From Allobosea robiniae (GTDB lineage: Bacteria > Pseudomonadota > Alphaproteobacteria > Rhizobiales > Beijerinckiaceae), in NCBI RefSeq assembly GCF_900102525.1, contig NZ_FNBZ01000006.1:186001-250000 (forward strand): a DNA stretch of 64,000 bases, given 5' to 3'. Within the stretch, counting starts at the first letter, position 1. Every line of letters starts with the position of its first letter. Positions 28,705-37,674 of this stretch are shown here, one piece after another. A program made the position numbers and the translations under genes. The notes beneath the pieces were generated by a model. It saw nothing but the letters and a program-made list of their open reading frames with translations. It ran no database searches and was not told the DNA's origin.

Positions 28705-30123
28705 TTAGCCCAGCGACATCGTCAGCGGCGGCTTCACTTCGGGCGGCAGCGGCGAGGTGTAGCCTTCCTTGCCGAGGCGGGCCTTATGATCGGCCTTGGC
28801 GGCAGCCATCAGGGCCGGGTCGCTCAGCACCGCGGCGCCGGTCGCGGCCATCGCCTTGGCGACATGGACCATCGCCTTGTGCGCGGCGGGGGACTTGCCC
28901 TGCGCCACCACCTGCCAGGTGTGGAAGGGCGTCCCCATCGCGACCGTCGGCGCATGGGCCTGCACGGTCGGCACCGCCCAGCTCACATCGCCGATATCGG
29001 TCGAGCCGATCGCCGGGTTGCGCCGGGCGTCGCGCGGCACGAGGAAGTCGGCAAGCGGGGCGCCGGTATCGGGCATGCCGATGGTGCGCCAGATCGAGGC
29101 GATCTCCTGGGCCGAGAGCGTGCCGCGGATCTTCTCGGCATAGGCCTTGTCGGCATCGTCGAAATGCGGCGCGCCGAGTTCGCCCATCACCTTGTGCATG
29201 GCCTCTTCGAGCGGCGTGTTGGCGACGAGATCGGAGACGGCGCTGACGATGCGCATCTCCATCTTGGTTTCCGTCATCAGCGCCGCGCCTTCGGCAATCT
29301 TCTTCACGCGCTGGACGAGCTCCAGCATGCCGCGCAGGTCACGGGCGCGGATCGAGTAGCGCACCCGGGCATGGGCCTGGACGACGTTCGGGGCGATGCC
29401 GCCAGTGTCGAGCAGCGCGTAGTGGACGCGCGCGTCGGAGGGCATGTGCTCGCGCATGTAGTTGACGCCGACATTCATCAATTCGACGGCGTCGAGCGCC
29501 GAGCGACCGAGATGCGGCGCGGCCGCCGCATGCGAGGCACGGCCGGTGAAGACGAAATCGGCGCGGGTATTGGCGAGGGCGAGGGCCGGAGCGACCTCCC
29601 AGAAGCTCGACGGGTGCCACGAGATCGCGACATCGGCGTCGTCGAAGGCGCCGGCGCGGACCATGAAGGCCTTGGCGGCGCCGCCTTCCTCGGCCGGGCA
29701 GCCGTAATAGCGCACGCGACCGGGGATCTTGTTCTCGGCGAGCCACTCCTTCATCGCGACGGCGGCGAGCATCGCGGCGGAGCCGAGCAAGTTATGGCCG
29801 CAGCCATGGCCGTGGCCGCCGGTCTCGATTTCCTTGTGCTCGGAAGCGCCGGCTTCCTGCGACAGGCCCGGCAGGGCGTCGTATTCGCCGAGGAAGGCGA
29901 TGACCGGGCCGCCTTCGCCGGCCTCGCCGATCACGGCGGTCGGGATATCAGCGACATTCTCGGTGATCTTGAAGCCCTGGTGCTTCAATTCGGCGATGTG
30001 CTCGGCGACAGAGCGCTTCTCGGTGTAGCACACCTCCGGCATGCCCCAGACCCGGTCGGAGAGCGCGATCAGGCGCTCCTTGTTCGCATCGACATGCCGC
30101 CAGAGATCGTTTCGATTGTCCAT
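28705..30123 (-). CDS. M20-family amidohydrolase, AbgB-like
   Basis: Zinc-dependent peptidase-like amidohydrolase of 472 residues, closest in length and motifs to subunit B of p-aminobenzoyl-glutamate hydrolase. The metal-site motifs include GEYDALPGL, the HGCGHN box (within TGGHGHGCGHNLLGS), the EEGG pair with the catalytic glutamate (CPAEEGGAAK) and a later HxxP-type loop (SWHPSSFW). The dimerisation (lid) domain lies at about 190-310. The ATG at 30123 (MDNRND) is preferred; the 106-residue extension possible to 30441 is not coding-like. Linked to a MarR gene and an ABC importer, it may hydrolyse an imported amino-acid conjugate; this is inference. Confidence 0.9.
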   Translation of the reverse strand: MDNRNDLWRHVDANKERLIALSDRVWGMPEVCYTEKRSVAEHIAELKHQGFKITENVADIPTAVIGEAGEGGPVIAFLGEYDALPGLSQEAGASEHKEIETGGHGHGCGHNLLGSAAMLAAVAMKEWLAENKIPGRVRYYGCPAEEGGAAKAFMVRAGAFDDADVAISWHPSSFWEVAPALALANTRADFVFTGRASHAAAAPHLGRSALDAVELMNVGVNYMREHMPSDARVHYALLDTGGIAPNVVQAHARVRYSIRARDLRGMLELVQRVKKIAEGAALMTETKMEMRIVSAVSDLVANTPLEEAMHKVMGELGAPHFDDADKAYAEKIRGTLSAQEIASIWRTIGMPDTGAPLADFLVPRDARRNPAIGSTDIGDVSWAVPTVQAHAPTVAMGTPFHTWQVVAQGKSPAAHKAMVHVAKAMAATGAAVLSDPALMAAAKADHKARLGKEGYTSPLPPEVKPPLTMSLG

Positions 30124-30289
30124 TGTCGTTCCGCCTGGAGAACGCCTTGGCGCTCCCCGTCTTTCGTTGAGAGGCGGATTCCCCGACGGGGCCGATGCGG
30201 CCGGGCCGGACCCGCCTCTGGTGGGCAGCGGCATATGAGCAATCTCATACCGCCCCGTCCAGACATTCAGTGCATGGCGGAGCAGCGTC

Positions 30290-30700
30290 TCAGGCTTTGG
30301 CCTGCGCCGATGGTGTGGCGGCGAAGTCCGCCAGGATCGGGCAATCCGGGCGGTGGTCGCCATGGCAATGCGTCGCCAAGTGCCGCAGCGTGTCGGCCAT
30401 GGCCTTGAGCTCGGCCGCCTTTTCCTCGAGCTCGCGCACATGCGCCATGGCGAGGTTCTTCACATCGGCGCTGGCCCGGCTCTTGTCGCGCCAGAGCGCG
30501 AGCAATTCGCGCGTTTCCTCCAGCGAGAAGCCGAGATCGCGCGAGCGGCGCACGAAGCGCAGCGTATGCACGTCGTCAGCGGCATAGACCCGGTATTGCG
30601 CGGCCGTGCGGGCCGGCGGGGTGATCAGGCCGATGCTCTCGTAATAGCGGATCATCTTGGCGCTGACGCCGGAGCGGGTTGCGGCTTCGCCGATATTCAT
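30290..30700 (-). CDS. cueR: MerR-family copper regulator CueR
   Basis: Copper(I)-responsive activator of 136 residues. The N-terminal MerR helix-turn-helix is MNIGEAATRSGVSAKMIRYY and so on; a long dimerisation helix follows; the metal-binding loop has C112 and C120 (CHGDHRPDC), the same two cysteine positions as E. coli CueR. The gene begins 1 bp after the copA stop, so both are in one transcript. It should act on the 33217-33247 promoter upstream of copA, whose spacing is of the MerR class. The two-cysteine loop without further ligands fits monovalent Cu/Ag/Au. Confidence 0.93.
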   Translation of the reverse strand: MNIGEAATRSGVSAKMIRYYESIGLITPPARTAAQYRVYAADDVHTLRFVRRSRDLGFSLEETRELLALWRDKSRASADVKNLAMAHVRELEEKAAELKAMADTLRHLATHCHGDHRPDCPILADFAATPSAQAKA

Positions 30701-30701
30701 C

Positions 30702-33188
30702 TCAGGCCTCCACCTGAAAGCGCTTCAACCTGAGCGCATTGCTGACGACGCTGACGCTCGACAGCGCCATGGCGAGCCCGGCGAAGACCGGCGAGAGCAG
30801 GATGCCGAAAGCCGGATAGAGCACGCCCGCCGCGACCGGGATCAGCAGGGCGTTGTAGCCGAAGGCCCAGGCGAGATTCTGGCGGATATTGGAAATCACC
30901 GCCTGCGACAGCGCGATCGCGCGGGGCACGCCCATCACGTCGCCGGACATCAGCACCACATCGGCGCTCTCGATCGCGATATCCGTGCCGGTGCCAATGG
31001 CGATGCCGACATCGGCCTGTGCGAGGGCAGGGGCATCGTTGATGCCGTCGCCGACGAAGGCGACCTTGGCGCCGCGGCCCTGCAGGCGCTTCACCACCTC
31101 GGCCTTGTCGGTCGGCAGCACCTCGGCCCAGACCTCGTCTATGCCCAGACCGCGCGCGACCGCTTCCGCCGTGCGCCGGTCGTCGCCGGTCACCATCGCA
31201 ACCTTGAGGCCGAGCTTGTGCAGGGTCGCGATGGCCGCGGGCGTGGTCTCCTTCACGGCATCCGCGACGGCAATGACGGCAGCGATCTTGCCGTCGATCG
31301 CGGCATAGAGCGGGGTCTTGCCGGCTTCGGCCAGCGCCTTGGCGCGGGCGGCGAAGGGCGCGATGTCGAGCTTGTCCTCTTCCATCAACCGGTGGCCGCC
31401 GATCGCGACCTTGCGGCCCTCGACCGTCGCGGTGACGCCGCGGCCGGGATCGCTGGTGAAATCGGCCGGCTCGGCAAGCGCGAGGTTACGCGCCTTGGCG
31501 GCTGCGACCAGCGCCAGCGCCAGCGGATGCTCCGAGCGATTCTCGGCCGAGCCGACGAGACGCAGCACGTCATCGGCCGTGAAGCCATTCGCCGGCTCGA
31601 TATCGGTGAGCTCGGGCTTGCCCTTGGTCAGCGTGCCCGTCTTGTCGAGCGCCACGATCTGGACGTCCTTCAGCGCCTGCAGGGCGTCGCCCTGACGGAA
31701 CAGGATGCCGAGCTCGGCGCCACGGCCGGTGCCGACCATGATCGAGGTCGGGGTCGCCAAACCCATGGCGCAGGGGCAGGCGATGATCAGCAGCGCGACG
31801 GCATTGACCAGCGCATGCGACAAGGCCGGGCTCGGGCCGAAGACCAGCCAGACGGCGAAGGTCAGCAAGGCCAGCACGATCACGACCGGGACGAACCAGA
31901 GCGTGACGCGGTCGACCAGCGCCTGGATCGGCAGCTTGGCGCCCTGCGCGGCCTGAACGGTGCGCACGATCTGGGCGAGCAGCGTGTCGGAGCCGACCTT
32001 CCGCGCGGTGAAGCGCAGCGCACCGGAGCCGTTGACCGTGCCGCCGGTGACAGTGCTGCCGGCTTCCTTGCGGACGGGGGCGGGCTCGCCGGTGATCATC
32101 GATTCATCGACGAAGGAACTGCCGTCCGTGACCTCGCCATCGACCGGGACGCGCTCGCCCGGCCGCAGGATCACGACATCGCCGGGGCGGACGCTGTCGA
32201 CGGCGACATCGCTCTCGGCGCCGTCGCGCAGAACGCGGGCGCTCTTGGGCTGGAGCGCGATCAGGCTGCGGATGGCGGCGCCAGTTCGGCCCTTGGCGCG
32301 GGTCTCGAACCAGCGCCCGAGCAGGATCAGCGTCACGATCACCGCGCCGGATTCGAAATAGGTGCCTTCCGTGCCCATCGGCAGCAGGTCCGGCAGGAAG
32401 GTCGCGACGCTCGAATAGAGATAGGCCGCGCCGGTACCGAGCATGACCAGCGAGTTCATGTCGGGCGCCAGCCGCAGCAGCGCCGGGAAACCCTTGCGCA
32501 GGAAGACGAGGCCCGGCCCGAACTGGACGATGGTCGCCAGCGCGAAGGAGAAGACGCGCACGTTCCACTCGCCGAAGGTGCCGGCGAGCCAATGGTGCAG
32601 GGAGGGAAACATGTGGCTGCCCATCTCGACCACGAGCAACGGCAGCGTCAGCAGGCCGGCGAGGATGACGGAGCGCAGCAGCTTGCCCTGCTCCTCGTCC
32701 TTGGCAGCCTGCCGGCGCGTGTCGGCATCGCCATCGGCCGCGGCGATCGGGCTCGCTTCATAGCCGGCGCCGGCGACGGCCTTGACCAGGGCCGGGACGA
32801 TCTCGTTGCCGGCGAGCGTCTTCACGCTGGCGCGCTCGGTCGCGAGGTTCACGGTGGCCTCGATCACGCCCGGCACGGCGCGCAGGGCCTTCTCGACATG
32901 GCCGACGCAGGAGGCGCAGGTCATGCCCGAGACCGACAACTCGATCGTGTTCTCGACCGGGGTGTAGCCGCTCTGGCGGACCGCCGCCTCGACCTGCTTC
33001 AGGTCGGTTCCGCCCTTCGCGAAGCTGACATGCGCCCGCTCGGTCGCGAGATTGACCGAAACCGCATCGACGCCCGGCACCGCCGCGATGGCGCGCTCGA
33101 CATGGGCGACGCAGCTCGCGCAGGTCATGCCCTCGACGCCCAGATCGAGGGTTTCGAGGTCGTTCCTGCTTCTGTCGATGACCGTCAT
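30702..33188 (-). CDS. copA: copper-exporting P1B-type ATPase
   Basis: Inner-membrane Cu+ export ATPase, 828 residues. Two N-terminal HMA domains each carry GMTCASC. The metal-transport motif CPC ([11 protein letters not shown]), the phosphorylation site DKTGTLTKG, the SEHPLA motif and [10 protein letters not shown] hinge are intact, as are the YN and MxxSS residues in the last two spans (FGYNALL and [11 protein letters not shown]), which assign it to P1B-1 (Cu+/Ag+). The start ATG 33188 follows AAGGAG; two earlier in-frame ATGs (33203, 33236) lie inside or close to the promoter. It is co-transcribed with cueR. Confidence 0.97.
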   Translation of the reverse strand: MTVIDRSRNDLETLDLGVEGMTCASCVAHVERAIAAVPGVDAVSVNLATERAHVSFAKGGTDLKQVEAAVRQSGYTPVENTIELSVSGMTCASCVGHVEKALRAVPGVIEATVNLATERASVKTLAGNEIVPALVKAVAGAGYEASPIAAADGDADTRRQAAKDEEQGKLLRSVILAGLLTLPLLVVEMGSHMFPSLHHWLAGTFGEWNVRVFSFALATIVQFGPGLVFLRKGFPALLRLAPDMNSLVMLGTGAAYLYSSVATFLPDLLPMGTEGTYFESGAVIVTLILLGRWFETRAKGRTGAAIRSLIALQPKSARVLRDGAESDVAVDSVRPGDVVILRPGERVPVDGEVTDGSSFVDESMITGEPAPVRKEAGSTVTGGTVNGSGALRFTARKVGSDTLLAQIVRTVQAAQGAKLPIQALVDRVTLWFVPVVIVLALLTFAVWLVFGPSPALSHALVNAVALLIIACPCAMGLATPTSIMVGTGRGAELGILFRQGDALQALKDVQIVALDKTGTLTKGKPELTDIEPANGFTADDVLRLVGSAENRSEHPLALALVAAAKARNLALAEPADFTSDPGRGVTATVEGRKVAIGGHRLMEEDKLDIAPFAARAKALAEAGKTPLYAAIDGKIAAVIAVADAVKETTPAAIATLHKLGLKVAMVTGDDRRTAEAVARGLGIDEVWAEVLPTDKAEVVKRLQGRGAKVAFVGDGINDAPALAQADVGIAIGTGTDIAIESADVVLMSGDVMGVPRAIALSQAVISNIRQNLAWAFGYNALLIPVAAGVLYPAFGILLSPVFAGLAMALSSVSVVSNALRLKRFQVEA

Positions 33189-33216
33189 CGCCGTCTCCTT
33201 CATGGTGATGACAGGC

Positions 33217-33247
33217 GATATAAGGTTTCCCATCATGGGAAGGTCAA
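33217..33247 (-). promoter_or_regulatory. CueR-type promoter of copA
   Basis: On the minus strand TTGACC (-35), a 19-bp spacer and TATATC (-10) are aligned. The spacer holds the dyad TTCCCAT-G-ATGGGAA (33227-33241). The 19-bp spacing is diagnostic of MerR-family activated promoters. The expected transcript starts about 20 nt before the copA ATG. Confidence 0.88.
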
Positions 33248-33290
33248 GGCTGGTTGCATGACTTTTTGAGAGGGCGGTGCGGCGCCCGCG

Positions 33291-34385
33291 TCAGGGCATC
33301 TCGACGGAGACGCTCTTGATCACCGCATGAACGGGCTTGCCGGGCGCCAGCCCGAGCAGGGCGAGGGATTTCGCGGTGAGGCGCGCCGCCAGCTTCGCCT
33401 CGCCGCAAGCGATGAGCAGGTGCACGGTGCTGCCGCCGGTGCCGCTGCGCTCGCCGATCTCGAAGACCGTGCCCGGCAGCACGTTGAGCGCGCTGATCTC
33501 GGCCGGCTGACCAAGGCCGAGCATGACGTCGCTGGCGAGGATGCGGATCTTGATCCGCTGGCCCTGCCGCAGCGTGCCACGCGCGATCGTCAGCGGTCCG
33601 GCTGGTGTCGTCAGCCGCGCCAGCCCGAAAGCCTCCTCGAAACCGGCCACTTCGGCGGATAGCAGCGTGCTCGCTTCCGGTGCGCCCGGCCGTGCGGCCA
33701 GATCGGGCCGGGACAGGATGTCGGCCGTCGGGCCGCAAGCCGCAACACGCCCGTTCTCGACCATGGCGACGGTGGTGGCGAGGCGCGCGACCTCCGCCAG
33801 CGCATGCGAGACATAGACGATGGGAATGCCGGCCTCGTCGCGCAGGCGCTCGATATGCGGCAGGATCTCGGCCTTGCGGGCTTCGTCGAGCGCCGCCAAG
33901 GGCTCGTCCATCAGCAGCAGGCGCGGCTGCGCCAGCAGGGCACGGCCGATCGCGACCCGCTGTTTCTCGCCGCCGGAGAGCGCGCCGGGGCGGCGGCGCA
34001 GCAGATGGCCAATGCCGAGCAATTCCAGCACCTTGTCGAGCTCGGCCGGCTTGCGTTGGGCGCGCGGCACGAACCAATGCCCGAACAGCAGGTTCTGGCG
34101 CACGGTGAGATGCGGAAAGAGCCGCGCCTCCTGGAAGACATAGCCGATGCGGCGCCGGTGCTTCGGCAGGTAGATACCGCGTTCGGTGTCGACCAGCGTC
34201 TCGCCATCGACGCGGACATGGCCGGAATCCGGGCGGATCAGCCCGCCGATGACATTGACCAGCGAGGTCTTGCCGGAACCCGAGCTGCCGAACAGGGCGG
34301 TGAGACGCCCATCGGAGGTGAAGCTCGAATCGAGCGTGAAGTCTCCGAGCCTGTGGCGAACGGCGATATCGAGGACATCCGTCAT
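33291..34385 (-). CDS. modC: molybdenum ABC transporter ATP-binding protein ModC
   Basis: ATPase of the molybdate importer, 364 residues. Walker A GSSGSGKTS (about 33-41), signature LSGGEKQRVAIGRALL, Walker B LLLMDEPLAALD and the H-loop VSHAL are present; the C-terminal third is a molybdate-binding TOBE/Mop domain (about 290-360), the usual ModC architecture. The start ATG 34385 overlaps the modB stop (ATGA). A longer frame to 34781 is an alternative reading of modB. Operon order is modA-modB-modC. Confidence 0.96.
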   Translation of the reverse strand: MTDVLDIAVRHRLGDFTLDSSFTSDGRLTALFGSSGSGKTSLVNVIGGLIRPDSGHVRVDGETLVDTERGIYLPKHRRRIGYVFQEARLFPHLTVRQNLLFGHWFVPRAQRKPAELDKVLELLGIGHLLRRRPGALSGGEKQRVAIGRALLAQPRLLLMDEPLAALDEARKAEILPHIERLRDEAGIPIVYVSHALAEVARLATTVAMVENGRVAACGPTADILSRPDLAARPGAPEASTLLSAEVAGFEEAFGLARLTTPAGPLTIARGTLRQGQRIKIRILASDVMLGLGQPAEISALNVLPGTVFEIGERSGTGGSTVHLLIACGEAKLAARLTAKSLALLGLAPGKPVHAVIKSVSVEMP

Positions 34386-35086
34386 TCGACGGCGATCCGG
34401 CGGCCCACGATGCGGGCCATCAGTTCGGAGAAAAAGAGCGCCGCGACCGAGATCACGATGGAGATCAGCGTCAGGCGCATTGCGCCGGCATCGCCTCCCG
34501 GAACCTGCGTGAAGGTATAGATCGCCGAGGGCAGGGTCTGCGTCTCGCCGGGAATGTTGGAGACGAAGGTGATCGTCGCGCCGAACTCGCCCATCGCCTT
34601 GGCGAAGCACAGGATCATGCCGGCGATGATGCCGGGCAGGCAGAGCGGCAGGGTGACGACGAGGAATACCCAGAGCGGGCTGGCGCCGAGCGTCCCGGCG
34701 GCGGATTCGAGTTTGCGGTCGACCGCCTCGATCGAGAGCCGGATGGCGCGCACCATCAGCGGGAAACCCATCACGGCGCAAGCGAGCGCCGCGCCGGTCC
34801 AGCGGAATGAGAGCACGATCCCGAACCAGTCATAGAGGAACTCGCCGATCGGCCCGCGCCGGCCGAAGCCGACGAGCAGCAGATAACCTGTCACGACAGG
34901 CGGCAGGATCAGCGGCATATGGACGATGGCGTCGAGCAGGGACTTGCCCCAGAAGCGCCCGCGCGCCAGCAACAGGCCAACCGCGAGCCCCAGCGGCAGG
35001 CTCGCGAGCATGGCGGTCGTGGCGACGATGAGGCTGAGCCTCACCGCCGTCCATTCTTCAGGCGAAAGCGTAAGCCAGTCGGTCAC
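34382..35086 (-). CDS. modB: molybdate ABC transporter permease ModB
   Basis: Inner-membrane permease of 234 residues with about five to six membrane spans and the coupling loop ESAAGTLGASPLWVFLVVTLP that docks to ModC. KAMGEFGATITFVSNIPGET is characteristic of molybdate permeases. It is 10 bp after modA and overlaps modC by four bases. Confidence 0.95.
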   Translation of the reverse strand: MTDWLTLSPEEWTAVRLSLIVATTAMLASLPLGLAVGLLLARGRFWGKSLLDAIVHMPLILPPVVTGYLLLVGFGRRGPIGEFLYDWFGIVLSFRWTGAALACAVMGFPLMVRAIRLSIEAVDRKLESAAGTLGASPLWVFLVVTLPLCLPGIIAGMILCFAKAMGEFGATITFVSNIPGETQTLPSAIYTFTQVPGGDAGAMRLTLISIVISVAALFFSELMARIVGRRIAVE

Positions 35087-35096
35087 GAAGCGGCGA

Positions 35097-35900
35097 TCAC
35101 GAAGAGCTGGCGGCCTTGTTGAGCACCGTGAAGCCCTGCTTCTCGAAGACGGGCTTTGCGGCGGGGCTGCGCAGATAGGTCAGGAAGGCCTGCGCGTCGG
35201 GATTGGCCGAATCCTTGGTGACGGCGACCGGATAGATGATCGGCGGGTGCGAATCCTCGGGGAAGGTCGCGACCACCTTGACCTGCGGATCGGCGGCGGC
35301 GTCGGTCGCGTAGACGATGCCGAGCGGGGCCTCGCCGCGCGAGACCAGCAGCAGCGCGGCGCGGACATTGTCGGCCTGCGCGATCTTGTCCTTCACCTTG
35401 TCCCAGCTACCCAGCTTCTCCAGCGCGGCCTTGCCGTATTTGCCGGCCGGGACGGAATCGACATTGCCCATGGCGAGGCGGCCGTCACCGACCGCGCCCG
35501 CGATATCGACGCCGGGCTTGAGGTCGAGCTTGGCGGTCGAATCCTTGCCGGCGACCAGCACGATCCGGTTGGCGAGCAGGCTGACGCGGGTATCCGGCTT
35601 GATCAGGTTCTTGCTCGCCGCATAATCCATCCAGTCGAGATCGGCGGAGACGAAGAGATCGGCCGGGGCGCCGTTCTCGAGCTGCTTCGCCAGCGTGTTG
35701 CTGGCGGCATAGGAGATTTTCGGCGCCGGCTTGCCGCTTTCCTTGACCCAGTTGGCGGCGGCCTCGTCCAGCGCGTTCTTCATGCTGGCGGCGGCGAAGA
35801 TGACGAGGTCCTTCGTCTGCGCCTGCGCGGCGTCGAAGGCGGGAGCAAAGCTCACGGCAAGGGCCAGGCCCATGCCCAGCAGGGTGCGGCGCTTCAACAT
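35097..35900 (-). CDS. modA: molybdate ABC transporter substrate-binding protein ModA
   Basis: Periplasmic molybdate/tungstate-binding protein, 267 residues. The signal peptide MLKRRTLLGMGLALAVSFAP (with an RR pair) ends near AQA. The mature part starts VIFAAASMKNALDEA, the serine-containing ligand motif of ModA, and contains YAASNTLAKQLENGAPADLF and SVPAGKYGKAAL. The ribosome-binding site GAGG lies 7-10 bp before the ATG. It is the first gene of modABC, divergent from mop; a ModE-like box lies 22 bp upstream of its start. Confidence 0.96.
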   Translation of the reverse strand: MLKRRTLLGMGLALAVSFAPAFDAAQAQTKDLVIFAAASMKNALDEAAANWVKESGKPAPKISYAASNTLAKQLENGAPADLFVSADLDWMDYAASKNLIKPDTRVSLLANRIVLVAGKDSTAKLDLKPGVDIAGAVGDGRLAMGNVDSVPAGKYGKAALEKLGSWDKVKDKIAQADNVRAALLLVSRGEAPLGIVYATDAAADPQVKVVATFPEDSHPPIIYPVAVTKDSANPDAQAFLTYLRSPAAKPVFEKQGFTVLNKAASSS

Positions 35901-35922
35901 GTTGTTCCTCGCTCGAATTTCT

Positions 35923-35946
35923 CGTTGTATATCGTTGGGTATAACG
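35923..35946. promoter_or_regulatory. ModE-like box in the modA/mop divergent region
   Basis: CGTTGTATAT-N7-TATAACG, an imperfect inverted repeat (CGTT-TA...TA-AACG), resembles the ModE operator of E. coli (CGnTATAT-N6 to 8-ATATnACG). It lies between divergent modA and mop and can serve both. Confidence 0.72.
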
Positions 35947-36017
35947 ATGGTTGCCGTGCGCCCGGACCCGAGTCAAGGCGCAGCCGCAGCCCTGTTGTCG
36001 CAAGGAGAGGACGAGCC

Positions 36018-36224
36018 ATGAAGATCAGCGCCCGCAACCAGCTCAAGGGCAGGATCGTCGAGATCACCAAGGGCGCGACGACGGCCCATGTCCGCATCGA
36101 TATCGGCGGCGCGATCGTCACCTCCTCGATCACCAATGCGGCGGTGGACGATCTCGGCCTCACCGTCGGCAAGGAGGCTTACGCCGTGGTCAAGGCCTCC
36201 GACGTCATGATCGCGATCGATTGA
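36018..36224 (+). CDS. mop: molbindin (Mop/TOBE domain protein)
   Basis: Stand-alone molybdenum-pterin/molybdate-binding protein of 68 residues, one TOBE domain: MKISARNQLKGRIVEITKGA, then VRIDIGG and SSITNAAVDDLGL, the classic Mop pattern. Such proteins assemble as hexamers that store or buffer molybdate in the cytoplasm. The start follows AAGGAGAGG. It is divergent from modABC across the ModE-like box and 14 bp ahead of the trmO-like gene. Its presence next to a ModE regulator lacking this domain elsewhere in the window is notable. Confidence 0.94.
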   Translation: MKISARNQLKGRIVEITKGATTAHVRIDIGGAIVTSSITNAAVDDLGLTVGKEAYAVVKASDVMIAID

Positions 36225-36238
36225 CGAGGCGCGCTGCG

Positions 36239-36730
36239 ATGGTCCGCGAGAACGAGATCCGCGAGAAGGAGGTCACTGTGGCGCCGCCGCAGGCGACCGA
36301 TGCCGGCCTCGTCTTCATCGGCACCATCCGCACGCCCTGGACCTCGCGGCTCGTCTGCCCGCGCCAGGGCAGGGCGGACGGGCCGATCTGCCGCATCGAA
36401 CTCTTTCCGCCCTGGGACGAGGCGCTTGAGGGGATCGAGCGCTTCGAACGATTGGAGGTGCTCTACTGGCTGCACCAGTCGCGCCGCGATCTCGTCCGCC
36501 AGAGCCCGGCCAATAACGGCGAGACGCACGGCACCTTCGCGCTGCGCACGCCGGTCCGGCCCAATCCGATCGGCACCTCGATCGCGACGCTGGTGGCGCG
36601 GGAGGGCCGGGTGCTGCTGGTGCGCGGGCTCGACTGCCTCGACGAAACGCCGCTCCTCGACATCAAGCCGGACCGGACGCTGTTCACGCCGATCGCCCCG
36701 CCGCAGCCCGGCGATTTCGAGACGGGCTGA
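36239..36730 (+). CDS. TrmO/TsaA-family tRNA methyltransferase-like protein (short form)
   Basis: Protein of 163 residues of the UPF0066/TsaA (YaeB) family, whose E. coli member TrmO methylates the t6A37 modification of tRNA-Thr with SAM. Conserved segments are GLVFIGTIRTPW, RIELFPPWDEALEGIERFERLEVLYWL, GTFALRTPVRPNPIGTS and LDETPLLDIKP. It is shorter than E. coli TrmO (235) and lacks the C-terminal domain, like many alphaproteobacterial and archaeal forms, so tRNA specificity is not certain. It starts 14 bp after mop and is probably co-transcribed with it. Confidence 0.85.
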   Translation: MVRENEIREKEVTVAPPQATDAGLVFIGTIRTPWTSRLVCPRQGRADGPICRIELFPPWDEALEGIERFERLEVLYWLHQSRRDLVRQSPANNGETHGTFALRTPVRPNPIGTSIATLVAREGRVLLVRGLDCLDETPLLDIKPDRTLFTPIAPPQPGDFETG

Positions 36731-36746
36731 GGCGGTCGGCGTTTGT

Positions 36747-37184
36747 CTAGAGGTTCTTCCTCAGCAGCCATTCGCCGCTGCTCGTGACTTCGTTCGCCTC
36801 GATGAACCCTGCCGACAGGTAGAATCCCAGCGGGCTGTGCTCTCCTCGAACGACGCTCGTGCTGAGTCTGGCGACACCGCGCGCCTTCAGCAGCGCGAAG
36901 ACCTGCTCCAGCGCGGCGCGCCCGTAGCCTTTGCCCTGATGCCGGCGATCGACCATGAACCGCCAGAGATAGGCGGTGCCCGGCTTGTCGTCGTCGCGCC
37001 AGAGCATGAAGCCGACGGGCTCGTCCCCGGCATAGATCGCCCGGAAGGTAGCGCGCGGCTCGAAATGCGCCTGTGCGATCGAGATCGCGACCGGCGCGAC
37101 ATTCTCGCGCTGCTCCTCCGTGACCTCGAGGCCGCAGATGGTACGGACCGTTGCCGCGGTGATCTCACGCAATTCGACGGTCAT
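36747..37184 (-). CDS. GNAT-family N-acetyltransferase
   Basis: Acetyl-CoA-dependent acetyltransferase of 145 residues, substrate unknown. The acetyl-CoA binding motif A is RRHQGKGYGRAALEQVF (about 90-106), preceded by AYLWRFMVDRRHQG strand beta-4 and followed by LSTSVVRGEHSPLGFYLSAGF, typical of the Gcn5 fold; the pattern is like spermidine/diamine-type acetyltransferases but is not decisive. Its start overlaps the stop of the upstream gene (37181-37184, four bases), so the two are a translationally coupled pair. Confidence 0.88.
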   Translation of the reverse strand: MTVELREITAATVRTICGLEVTEEQRENVAPVAISIAQAHFEPRATFRAIYAGDEPVGFMLWRDDDKPGTAYLWRFMVDRRHQGKGYGRAALEQVFALLKARGVARLSTSVVRGEHSPLGFYLSAGFIEANEVTSSGEWLLRKNL

Positions 37185-37633
37185 GGCCGAGGCGCGGGAA
37201 ACCGGCTGAGATAGGCCTCGGCTCGCGGCATGGCGTCGTGCAGGAACTGGCCGGGCTCACGAAGCCAGAGGCCGTCATAGCCGCGCGATTTCACTTCCGA
37301 GACGAGGATATCAGCCGGGAGTTCGATGAGGGAGGCCTGCCAGCCTGGCCAGCGCCTCCGGGCTCCGCGCCAGGTGTGAGCGAGGAACCGATCCTTCTCC
37401 GCATAGCCGTGATAGTCGAAGGCCCAGCCGCCGCCGTCGATGAAGATATGATTGCCGGTATGGCCGGCCGCCGGCTTGATCCAGAGCGCACGCATGCCGC
37501 TCCGCCCCCATCTCGCGAGGAAGGCATGTGCCAGGATGTGGCAGGCGCCGCAGGCGAAGAAAACCCGATCTGGTAGAGCCCAGCGCATCTGCGCATCGCT
37601 CTTGCGATAGCCCGGAGTGCGCGGCTGATACAT
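37181..37633 (-). CDS. uncharacterised protein with a possible papain-like Cys-His-Asp arrangement
   Basis: Protein of 150 residues, no named family recognised. It contains FFACGACHILAHAFL (C28, C31), then GNHIFIDGGGWAFDYHGY with H62 and D73. A Cys at the start of a helix followed by His and Asp on strands is the order seen in papain-like/NlpC-type or transglutaminase-type folds, so a cysteine hydrolase or its inactive relative is possible. The gene precedes and overlaps a GNAT acetyltransferase gene by four bases, so they probably act together. No signal peptide is visible. Function is unknown. Confidence 0.7.
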   Translation of the reverse strand: MYQPRTPGYRKSDAQMRWALPDRVFFACGACHILAHAFLARWGRSGMRALWIKPAAGHTGNHIFIDGGGWAFDYHGYAEKDRFLAHTWRGARRRWPGWQASLIELPADILVSEVKSRGYDGLWLREPGQFLHDAMPRAEAYLSRFPAPRP

Positions 37634-37674
37634 GGTTGGTCAGGGGTTGTTTCAGCGAACCTGTCGCGCTCCGT

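Noticed and set aside
30657..33269. 870-residue open frame on the plus strand opposite copA
   Set aside because: Low-complexity Arg/Gly/Asp/Gln-rich translation with no domain; it is the antisense shadow of a GC-rich, fully conserved copA gene.
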